From Rhizopus arrhizus (lineage: Eukaryota; Mucoromycota; Mucoromycetes; Mucorales; Rhizopodaceae): a stretch of 64,000 nt of DNA. Positions 43,496 through 54,300 of the stretch are shown here, piece after piece; the stretch's first letter is position 1; each line of letters opens with the position of its first letter. The position numbers were made by a program, and so were the translations under genes. Where the stretch lies: contig JAKZZE010000010.1 in the NCBI GenBank assembly GCA_024220505.1, forward strand, positions 620,001 to 684,000. The letters run 5' to 3'. The notes under the pieces were generated by a model. That model had not been told where the DNA came from. It saw only the letters and a list, made by a program, of their open reading frames with translations, and searched no databases.

Positions 43496-45134
43496 CAGTA
43501 GGTCAAAAAATTGCTGCAAGGAATCCATTTTTCTCAATTTTTGTAGCGTACATCCTGCCACAATGGTACAAACTGCCTCTGTTTCCACATAGTAGATTTC
43601 CTACATGTCTTGAAAAATCCGAAAGAGTTTAAGCCCTATTGGATAAGTATTGAAGGAAGTATGAGGCGCGCAATTTGAAAATTTGAAAAAACGAAAATTT
43701 GAACGCAATGAATTTATTTATTAATATTTAGTTGATCCTCCTTTTCTATTAATAACCTCTTGAATTCTTACCGGCATGCTATCGATGTACCTTTGGCAAA
43801 GTTCTTTATCAAATCCATTCCATGCTTTTTGTACTCGTTCCCAAAGCTCATCCGTATTCTTTGCTCTACGTTCGTAACAGCTGAGCTTTAACTTCAGCTG
43901 ATGCCATACATGTTCTATTGGATTTAAGTCCGGACTCTGAGCTGGCCAATCGTTAATATAACTCTATTGGTGACTATTCAACCAGGCTACTGTAGATTTT
44001 ATCTTGTGCTTTGGGTCATTATCATGCTGAAAGTAAATGTAGGACCAGTCGGAATTATAGTGCTCCATAGTATCACGAAGCGTGGTGTTCAAATTATGCT
44101 GGTAAACATCCGAATAAATGCTTCCATCGTAAATTTGGCAGTCATATCCTGGACTTCCGCATGTTATACAGCCTCACGTCATCAACTTGCTAGCTCTATG
44201 CTTGACTGTAAATTTCAGGTCATGATGTTGAAAAAGACCACTTGGCCTTTTCCAATAGTAGTTACCACCATCAGATCCCCATACATTGATCTCAGATTCA
44301 TTAAAGAATACCGTTTATTGTCAGTCGTCTACTGTCTAATCCTGATGATCGTTGACACATTCTAACTGATGCTACATATGTGCTTTTGTCGGAAATAGCT
44401 TCTTTTTTTCTATTGAAAAATGGAACTCCATTGATTTCAGTACCTTAATTGCTGACTGGTATGAGATATCATAGCCAAGTTCAGCCAGCTCCCGGCATAC
44501 CTCTTTGGCAGTATTTGGAACCCCTTTAACGAATTTTCTTTTGCTTAACCGCTTCGTCACTTTGGAGTTTATTGTAGGTCTACCACCTGTATTTATTGTC
44601 CTGTTTAAAAACAACCTTCTAAAGTAACTACTAACAGTTGATTTATGTACTCCAGTCTCCTTAGCAATAGCGTACGCTGATGTGGGCTCAGTTAATGCTT
44701 GTTTGAGATTGTTTACTTTCTCGTTTGATAGTCGTTTAGGCATGTGGTTGATGATAGGGTAAAAAAGATAAATAGTGCAAGCAAGACAATTTAAAATTTA
44801 AAATAAAGGAATTGCAAGCGTCTTTATATACTGCTAACATTCTTACGATGTCAAGGATGTGAATTCATACGATAACAATCGGCTGGGTCGTATTAAAATT
44901 CGTTATTCCAAACATATGTAAACAAGTAAAAAATGCCAGATGTTTATAACATTCCCTTTAACTATATTAAATTCCGCCAATAACCATTGTCCATATCAGA
45001 TAATCGACGAATAAATGCCCTTTCTAGTGAGGTACAAACGATCAAAGTTTGAGATAGTTTGGTGCAGTATCCATAGACAACCAGCTGTAAAACCGGTATT
45101 TTGCAATTCCTTGCAGCAATTTTTTGACCTACTG
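43496..45134 (-). mobile_element. Degenerate Tc1/mariner element T5 in E3
   Basis: 1639 bp with ends CAGTAGGTCAAAAAATTGC and its complement, TA at 43494-43495 and 45135-45136. It is the same family as intact T6 (51657-53296), in opposite orientation. The minus-strand transposase starts at ATG 44743 (MPKRLSNEKVNNLKQ) and is open for 123 codons through the helix-turn-helix region. The catalytic part (44370 to about 43725) is recognisable only by short pieces and has many stops and shifts. Confidence 0.9.
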
Positions 45135-45136
45135 TA

Positions 45137-45456
45137 TAAAAATAATCAAAAGTATATAATATGTTTGTTGAATAAAAAGACATTGTATTTTTTAAAAAAT
45201 AAATAATTTTCTGTTGTGCTACATGATTCCATACAAGATTACAAATTGGGAAGACTATGCTTTTTCAACTTCAGTGCAATGTTTTTTAACTTCAACAAAG
45301 ATCGAAAACACAGTTCTATTGGCCTACAAGCTCGGAAATACAAGTGATTGAGTCATGGCGTTTTCTTTTCAAGCATTCTTCGGTTCTCATGTCGTATTTT
45401 ACCAAAAAAAAAACTTTGTTTAATACAAAAGGAGATTTATTTTGGTTACTAATGAA

Positions 45457-45490
<34 letters not shown>

Positions 45491-46270
45491 AAGAGTAAAG
45501 AGGCACATATAAATAAGAAGGATGAAACTCTTATATAAGTGTATAATATCGCTATAATAATAAGTATAAAAGTATGTGTTTATAAATTGGAACAAAAAAA
45601 AGAATGTGAATATAGTAGAAAATTTGAAAGATTGAATAAAATATATAAAAAAAGAAGGATTCTTTTGGCTCTAAAGAAGTTAAACTTGCTTTAAATCTGA
45701 AAAAGATATGTTTTAAATAGTAAGATCACGGCATAAAAAAGACAGAGTATTTTTGATAATCATTTTTATTTTTTGAGAGTAAAGAAAAAAAAGGCGGCAA
45801 CGGAATGAATGTCTATTATGCTACACGTCTTGAGATTTCTATGAAAAGGTTAAAAAACAAAAGAAAAAGTATATTGTTACTGAGTACTTTTGAAAAAAAA
45901 AGTTGCAATGTTGAAATTGTAAAAAAAAAAAAAAAAAAAAAAATTACATTCCCAGTATTGACATTACAAAAGGAATCTCCATTCAATGTACTGTTTTAAC
46001 TTGAATAAAAAACGCAGCGTTTTAAATTTGGGTTTTAAAAAAAAAAGTGCTTTAGAAATTTTTTTCATTAAAAAAAATAAAAGTGGACCAAATATGACGA
46101 AGGTGGAAAGCATCAAACAGAAATCTAAAATAAGATTCAAAGACCACAATACAAACGGCAAACTGATTTTATCTGTAACCAAATCTAGAATGAAACAAAG
46201 GTAAAAAAAAAAATTAAATTTAAAGATCTAAACACCGCTTTCATTTTTTTTTTGTTTTATTTATTTCACA

Positions 46271-46301
<31 letters not shown>
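45137..46301. other. E3 interior without a gene
   Basis: AT-rich; the first 200 bp match E2 near 32015-32200. Long A runs at about 45459-45488 and 45921-45943 and a T run at about 46272-46303. No transposase remnant is visible, so the internal deletion relative to E2 is complete. Confidence 0.5.
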
Positions 46302-46308
<7 letters not shown>

Positions 46309-47627
46309 AGCAAGTTGATTTCACCACCAAAAGCCCAAGCGATACTCTCTTCAGTTATATTTTCTTTTTTGATGAAGTCAGGAACAGGCAACGAGCATTT
46401 TCTTTGTATGCGAGGAAGAAACTGGATGCTGCTATTTCCAGTTCTTTGCCTCTTTGCCTTGTCACTTGCTATCTGATCATCCAACAGCTTAAAAAATTCG
46501 GTACACTGAATATTGGATAATTAGTTGATTACGCTTAAAAAGATATTAATCAGACTTACTGCAGGTGATCTGTACTTTAGTACACAAACTTCAAAATAAT
46601 CAATGGTTTTCGTACACAAGACAGACATACGTTCCTTTTCAGTAAAAGGAGTTATTCTATCTGGATTTTGTTCAAGAAGAATTTCCTCCACCTTGTCCAT
46701 TGTTTCGTCGTTATACATGTCTTCTTCTTCAGACATATATTGCTGTTGAAGCAAGTACTCACAGTTGGGATAGCTTTCGTAAACACCTTGATCCTTGTAC
46801 TGCTCATATATAGCCTTACGAGCTCTTGTTTTCTAAAAAAGCAAAATCAGTTATGTGATTACAATGTTTTATGTAGCACTTACAGCACTTCTACGAGTGA
46901 CTTTTGCGGCTTTTCTTTTTCTCATGAAATCCTCAACCGGATCTATCTCTTCAACACTTGCCATGCCAGCTTTCTTCGTGTAATATTGTCGTTCAAGGTA
47001 CTTGCGTAGATCGCGATTGTTGGTGTCTTTGTATGAGTAATGACTATTCACATAGTCTTGCAGTAATTTGAACACTCTTTGGTTTTCATTAGATTTCAAA
47101 GGCTTTTCAAGGATATACTGAGATGATGGCGGCAGGTTGTTGTAGTGATTTCTCACAGCATCCTATATTTCAGAGAAAAGCGATTAGTATATTTGTTTAA
47201 AATTGAATTTTAATGTTCTTACTTTGACAGCAGTAGCAATCGGCTTTGCGCCTTTGCCTGATTCTGCTTCAAGCTCATCGTATGCTTCTTTGAGCTTGCT
47301 GTATGCTACATGCAAGGCCCGCTTTTCCTCTTGCTCTTTTCGAAGCATCTCTTTCAAACCATCGTTTTCTTTTCTTAGCTCCATATAAATGGAAAAAGAA
47401 AGAGATACTTCATCAGTCTCCATGTCTTCGGCTTGGCGCATTCGCTTCTGAACATGGGTCATGGGAGGAAAACCAGGCCTAGGATAGGCAAAGCTATCAG
47501 GAATGGCATCGCTTGAAGCAAGCTCAGGAACAACAGCACGAGAAGGAACAGCGATTGGTTGCCCAACAGAGTTAGAGCCACGAGCATTGGCAGGAGCAGG
47601 GTTGAATTGAATACCACGATCAGACAT
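46302..47627 (-). CDS. E3 accessory protein, intact, four exons
   Basis: complement(join(46302..46505,46560..46832,46884..47162,47223..47627)) gives 386 aa, starting MSDRGIQFNPAPANARG. Introns are 54, 51 and 60 bp, all phase 0. The layout equals that of the E2 gene: Pro-rich N-part, coiled coil (RKENDGLKEMLRKEQEEKRA), helical exon 2 with KLLQDYVNSHYSY and a basic RKRKAAKVTRR, acidic exon 3 and basic exon 4 ending ITEESIAWAFGGE. A 234-bp piece of exon 3 (46587-46820) is identical to E2 39466-39699 while neighbouring exons differ clearly. That all four frames stay open in an element without transposase suggests selection on this protein or recent loss of the transposase. Confidence 0.8.
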
Positions 47628-48855
47628 ATTGTTATAAGAGTAATTTGAAATAAAGATAAGTGAGCTTGACATCAAAATTGAATCTTTCTTAAATATCATC
47701 GAGTTTACAATGAAACTCAGTCTTAGTATAGCAAAAAAAAAATATAAAAAGATTTCCTTTTCGAAATTTTGTTCCTTTTTTTTTCTTTTTGTTCAGCAAT
47801 TTCCTTTTTCAACATCACTCCGGTTATCGCAAGGTAAGTAAAAAAAAAAGAAAAAGAAAATAAAAAAGAAAACTTTGGTTCTAACATGCTGTAGTAGGCA
47901 TTCATACATGTATCCATGGCTGCTGTAGTTCCTTTGGTTCTTTGTATATCTGCTCAAAAGGTAAATACGTTCATATATTTCAGTAATCTTTATTAAAAGT
48001 GAAATTAGATTCCTTTAGTTCGTGGCTGAAGCTTTATGAATGTCTTAGCATCCTATTTTGTTAGTAAAAGAACTTTAAGGTAAATAAATCAAGTATATCA
48101 TGGTTTACTTTTATTAATATTTTATTTTATACAACTTTAGATGCTTTGGCTTCTGTTGTTCCATGTTGTCTATAACCTCTTATAGGTTTGGATCCTTCTT
48201 ACTACTGGCGCGCTTTTCTTTATGGGCTTTATTTACTACGCTCTTTTGTTTGCTGCTTCTATGGTCAAGGTAAGCGTATTTTCCTTTTTTTTGCATCTAC
48301 CGTTTGAATTTTTTTATTTGATCGTTTCCATGGATCCCCTGCTCGCTTTCCCTCCTTCCCTTACCCTTTTGTAATACTGTAATGAACCAATAATATATAA
48401 TCAATATGGCAATAAAGCCCAAAAATAAATGAATAAAACTACATTTTTGACCAATAATACCGTGTTTTAAGCCTATTTTATTTCCCAATATAAATCATTC
48501 AAAGCTAAATATAGCCATAATAAGCCAATAAGGAAGCATTGCAAAAGAGCAACAGACGAATAAGGAAGCATTAGGAAAAGGTAACAAGCCAATAAAGAAG
48601 TGGTATTAAAGAGAAACGCAAGCATGTAAGATCCAATAGAAAGGCATCATGTTTGTGTTTCATCGTTAAAAGAATAATGAAGCGGCGCGTTGCCAAACAG
48701 TGATACTTGGTTATCGCACTGAAATAGTTAACATTCAACGTAAACAGGTTCAACTTGGCATACTGCAATAACGCTGCATTAAATATGATAAATCCCGATT
48801 AACTGAGGTATATCTGAGGGCTATCATACTTTGTAAATAACAATTATGTGCAGTG
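47628..48855. other. E3 right subterminal region
   Basis: No supported gene. Contains TAGCCATAATAAGCCAATAAGGAAGC-like tandem units (about 48510-48600) shared with E2, and several GT..AG-like segments on + around 47960-48265. A short hydrophobic reading (about 48185-48270, TGALFFMGFIYYALLF) lies between an acceptor-like TTATAG and a donor-like AAGGTAAGC. Evidence for an actual gene is too thin. Confidence 0.4.
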
Positions 48856-48857
48856 CA

Positions 48858-49037
48858 AATCAGCCAATAGAAGTTGAATATAACCTTCCATTCAGGTACC
48901 GACCGAACAAACGGAAGTTCAAACCAACAATACCAAATCGGGAAAGGAAAAAGGCGCGTCTGTATCAACTGTACCTTAGGCATAAGCAAAGAATGCAAAA
49001 ATTAAAGAATGAACTATATCCCTTAGACAATATTTGA
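48858..49037 (+). pseudogene. Short host ORF split after codon 2 by E1-E3
   Basis: Removing the three transposons and one copy of each duplication joins ATG CCA (24449-24454) directly to AAT CAG CCA ATA GAA at 48858, giving a 61-codon frame that begins MPNQPIEVEY and ends ELYPLDNI before TAG-free TGA at 49037. The product is strongly basic (RYRPNKRKFKP, RERKKARLYQL, LRHKQRMQKLKN). AATAAA at about 49076 could be its polyadenylation signal. I recognise no family, and only two codons lie on the left side, so the gene could be coincidental. If real, it is disrupted by 24.4 kb of insertions. Confidence 0.4.
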
Positions 49038-49124
49038 ATATCCATGAATATAAATAGCATTCACATTTTCATAAAATAAAGAATCATCTTTTAACATCAT
49101 TTTATTATTTTTGCGTTAAGTCAA

Positions 49125-51304
49125 CACTACGGCGCAAAGAATGCTTGTAGAAGAATATGAATACTGCTTGAAGCATTTTTTTACAGTGCTTCTGGTGTAT
49201 TTTTGAGTTTATTTTTTGGTTGTTCTCCGCATTTTTTTTTAAAACGCTCCATTCATTTTTATTGCTCCACTTTTTTTTTTTTTTTGCAGGTAAATGTTGA
49301 AATGGGCTGGATCTACTTGGCAAAATCACTTTTTAAACTTTATAAAACCTGAGTTTTGCTGTTAAAAGACGTAACGAACCGATATTATACAACTTGCATT
49401 TTTCTGCATTATGATTGTAATGGTCGTAAAAAAGATTCCTTTTCATTAGTTTTTTTAAGCAATTACAAAGAAAGTAGATTGTGTACAATTTCTTATTTTT
49501 TAAAAAAAAACGCTCTGCGACTCTCTTTTTTGTTTCTTTCTTGAACTATATTTTGTGGTTGTTTTTAGAATAGATAATTTGCAACAACAAAGAAAGAGAC
49601 AACTTATAACTCCATTGCTATCAAAAATATAAAAAAAAAAAGAACAAAGCTTACGTTTTTTTATGCCTCTGTCAATTGTCGTATCTTAAACCACTTCCAC
49701 ATCTTGTGCTCTAGCTGATATGTTTTTAATGGAAGCTTAAAATGTGAAAAAGAAGACATGTAAGCATTATGGCAAAAAGTCAGTAATGTACCTGTACCGT
49801 TAGTTCTATTTATTTTAGCAAATTTAAACAAGATATTTTTTGATTGCTGTAACTTTTTTTTGTATCCAATTGTAGTACTGCTTCATTATACTTTTACTAG
49901 TCAAGTTACATTACAAACATTTTATGTTAATTAAACTGAGAGTGATTTGTCATAGTTGTGAATCTTTATTTTTTTGTATTAAATATGGAGAAATAAACTG
50001 AAGAATATAAATGCGTAATAGATATAAAAAAGAGTTGTATAAACTATTATCAAATTCAGACCATATACAATAAAGTAATTTGTTTATAAATTACTTCCTC
50101 ATTGGGTAAAAATATTGATTTGAGTAGGCTGTCCTTTGTTATTATACTTTTTCTCTGTTATAGTCAGTTTAACTGAAACCAAAGGAATTCAATCTGTTTG
50201 ACTACTAAAGAACGATAGACCTAACAATTGTTGTAATCATGAATTAAATAAACTGAATTTCAAAAATAATAATTATAAAAGAAAAAAAAAAAAAAAAAAA
50301 AAACGAGTTTGCAAATGCTCTGGGATGACGTCGTTATAACTTACAAGTGTTTCAAAAAGTACAAGAAACTTCCAATTGTACTTCTTTTCTTTCTTCATGT
50401 AATCCTGCTACAAAATTCTTACGGCTCATAATTACTTTTACTATTCTAAACACTTGCTAACAATTAAACTGTTATTATTTATCTTGTACCTTAATCTTGT
50501 TATTGGCCCCTTTGCATCAAAATTGTTCTTTTATCCTGAATTATAATTATACCATGGTCGATTAATACATGGCTCCGTGAAAGTGTAAAAGTAAATAGTT
50601 ATGATAAAGAAAAACCCGTTTACCTTTGATTCTAATGATTTATAGAAGAAACTTGAACAACATACTTTTACAATTATTTAACAAGAATTAGCTTTTTTTT
50701 AAGGTAAATAGTGATCGTTTGTTGATATACATTGTGTCTAATGTATGTTCGCAGAATATGAACTACATTCTGTTTGGTCCTATGCTTTATGAAATATTTA
50801 GTAGAAAAAAGTCTTTATTTGGTAGGAAAAAAAAAACATACAAGTTCAGTACTCATAATGAAAAAATCTTATTTTGATTAGCATATTGGATATAAGGCTA
50901 TAAATTCCTTTAACAACAACATAATACTGTAGAGATAATGGAAGGTGCCAAATAACATATCATTTTGCAATGCAACTTGTTAACAGGTACAAAACCTGAA
51001 GCTTTGTTTAAAAACTCTTAAAACAATTCTTTTTTATTACAGCTACAAAAGGTATAAAAACAGTTTCTTGTAAAAGGTTTTAAGCATAGAAACATATACA
51101 TAGAGTTTATTTGGACTATAGTCGAAGAGTGATTTACGTGAATACAGCAATACATAAGAGAAGATTAGATATATATTTTGGATGGAGTTTTGATGGTAAT
51201 TAAAAAAAAGAAACGTGGAAAAAGAAGTTATTAAATCATAGACATAGGCATAAAAGCATAAAAAAAAAAAAGAAGGCTACATAAATGAAATGAAGAAAAA
51301 GGCA
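49125..51304. other. E4 left region without a gene
   Basis: 2.2 kb, AT-rich, no credible ORF. TTCTCCGCATTTTTT near 49225 mirrors AAATGCGGAGATTTTTT near the right end, a subterminal inverted match. The region lies downstream of the transposase gene. Confidence 0.5.
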
Positions 51305-54300
51305 TTAAAGATCGGAAAGCATACCATTGTGTCTACCACCAACTTTGTCATCATAACGCATATACGGCCATATGATTTTGAATTTGTTTTTTGTTGTAGA
51401 ATACTGTAGTAACCCAACGCATTCCAAGATGTCTGCTACATCCAATACAGCAAAATGCTTGCGCTCTGTATCCTTTTCAACCATCGGTATATTAAATTCA
51501 TCGAGCTTGTGATTTTTCATCACATTTACAACTGCAAGAAAGCGTGTTTCATTATCATACGTATGTTCAAAGTACGCGTAGACTTCTCCAACAAACCAGC
51601 ACTTTCTCAAGCTTAAAAGGAAAAGGTTAGTAAATTTTATATTTAGTGTTTATATACAGTAGGTCAAAAAATTGCTGCAAGGAATTGCAAAATACCGGTT
51701 TTACAGCTGGTTGTCTATGGATACTGCATGAAACTATCTCAAACATTGATTGTTTGTACCTCACTAGAAGGGGCATTTATTCGTCGATTATCTGATATGG
51801 GCAATAGTTATTGGTGGAATTTGATATTGTTAAAGGGAATTTTATAAACATCCGGCATTTTTTACTTGTTTACATATGTTTGGAATAACAAATTTTAATA
51901 CGACCCAACCGGTTGCTATCATAATTTTTCACATTCTTGACATGATTAGAATGTTGCCAGTATATAAAAGCGCTTACAATTCCTTTATTCTAAATTTTAA
52001 ATTTTCTTATCTAAATTATTTCTCTTTTTTACCTTATTACCAATCGCATGCCTAAACGACTGCCAGAAGAAAAAGTAAACGATCTCAAGCAAGCATTAAC
52101 TGGATCCACATCAGCGTACGATATTGCTAAGGAGGTTGGAGTACATGAATCAACTGTTAGTAGATACTCTAGGCGGTTGTTTTCAAATAGGACAATGGGC
52201 TCAGCTGGTAGACCTACATTAGTCTCCAAAGTGACGAAACGGCTAATCAAAAGAAAAGTCATTGAAGGGGTTCTAAAGACTGCCAAAGAGGTACACCGGG
52301 AGCTGGTTCAACTTGGCTATGCTATCTCATACCAGTCAGCGATTAACGTCCTGAAATCAATGGAGTTCCATTCTTCAATAAAAAAAAAGAAGCCGTTTCT
52401 GACAAAAGCTCATATGCAGCATCGATTAGAATGGGCCAAGAAGCACCAGGATTGGACAGTGGAAGAATGGCGAAAAGTCGTCTTTTCTGATGAAACCAAG
52501 ATCAACGTATGGGGCTCTGATGGTTGTAAGTATTATTGGATAAGACCAAGTGATCCTCTTCAACCGCATCATCTAGAGTTTACAGTCAAGCATGGAGGCG
52601 GCAAATTGATGATGTGGGGCTGCATAACATCTGAAGGACCAGGATATGCTTGTCAAATTTACGATGGGAACATGAACGCAGATGTTTATCAGCATATATT
52701 AGACACTACACTTCGTGATACTATGGAGTACTACAATTTCAACTGGTCCAACATTTACTTTCAGCATGATAATGATCCAAAGCACAAGGCAAAATCCACA
52801 ATAGCCTGGTTAGATAATCATCAAGTGCGCTATATTAGCGATTGGCCAGCTCAGAGTCCGGACTTAAATCCAATAGAACATGTATGGCATCAACTGAAGT
52901 TAAAGCTCAGCTGTTACGAACGTAGAGCAAAGAATACGGATGAGCTTTGGGAACGAGTAGAAAAAGCATGGAATGAATTTGATAAAGAACTTTGCCAAAG
53001 GTATATCGATAGCATGCCGGCAAGAATTCAAGAGGTTATTAATAAAAAAGGAGGACCAACTAAATATTAATAAATAAACCCATTTCGTTCAAATTTTCGT
53101 TTTTTTCAAATTTTCAAATTGCGCGCCTCATACTTCCTTCAATACTTATCCAATGGGGCTTAAACTCTTTCGGATTTTTCAAGACATGTAGGAAATCTAC
53201 TATGTAGAAACAGAAGCAGTTTGTACCATTGTGACAGGATGTACGCTACAAAAACTGAGAAAAATGGATTCCTTGCAGCAATTTTTTGACCTACTGTAAA
53301 ATTATTTACCTTCGATATCGACCAGCTTCAAATAAGACGAAATTATCGGCTGCTGTGGTCAATCTTTTTTTTCTGCGATATAGCAAGGAAGAAATGACCA
53401 TAGAATCGGTCCAAAGCCGTTCAGCAAACAAAACAGGGTTAGCTTCAATATCGATGATGCTTTGATCTCCATAAAGTCGCCTGTAATAGGAACGAAGCGC
53501 AACAACAAGATCTTGATTTCGCATGTCAGGGGTGATCAATCCGTTTGATAACAAATATACTTGATCAGCAGGATCCCATAGCTGTGGATACTGATCGTTG
53601 CCTGAAGGATGGGAGATGAACGATGCAGGAGAACCTTGATCTAAATTCATTCGATCGTTGTTGGTTAAAGATGTAGTAATACCATGCTGTTGTAGATTGA
53701 TGGTATTCAACAAAACGTTGGAGCTGTTAACTCCAGGCTTTGTTGTGGACTTAATTTTGTTGGTAAACTCTTTTATAGTCCTTTCCGTTGATCTACAGCT
53801 ATAATGTTTTAGGGGTCCAAGCTGTCTAGTCATGTGGCCAAGATGACCCAAATAATGGTTGTTGACTGTGAAAACTTTGACTGATAAGTTACCGACATTG
53901 ATCTCGTCACGTATATATTTGTGCCATGCTTCTACGTCACTATGTTGAATGATAAAATACTGTTAGTAAGTAAAGTATAATAACGAACCGCTGCTACTTT
54001 GTATTCACCTTTCCATTCTTCTTACATCCTCTTCCTTCAACGTTCGACGGAGTGCCAGATTACAACCATTCACCAGGCGCATCAACGCTTTCTTTGCTTC
54101 ATATTCAACTAGATATGGCAAGACGATGTTTGGTACAATCACACAAAGAAAATTTTGCCAATCTACAGCTCTGTAACGACCAAACGAAGCATGGAAGGAA
54201 CCTTCAAATATTGGGGGAACTTTGGAGGCACATACTTCCATCTGGCGCTGCACTATACTCATACCATTGACTCTTCGAAGTGGATCCTTTAATCTGAAGC

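Larger units (their letters stand above)
43346..48855. mobile_element. CACTA-like transposon E3, transposase-less relative of E2
   Basis: 5.5 kb including a 1.64-kb Tc1. The left end is CACTGCACCCAATCACC, the inverted right end CACTGCACATAATTG; the duplication is CAA (43343-43345 and 48856-48858). Both ends and long subterminal stretches match E2, but the Tnp2-like gene is entirely absent while the accessory gene is intact. It would need transposase supplied in trans, perhaps from an E2-type copy. Confidence 0.87.

Noticed and set aside
47930..48270. Small spliced membrane-peptide gene on + in E3 (and the equivalent in E2)
   Set aside because: Splice-like signals exist, but the E2 version has a stop within seven codons and the frames are not conserved.
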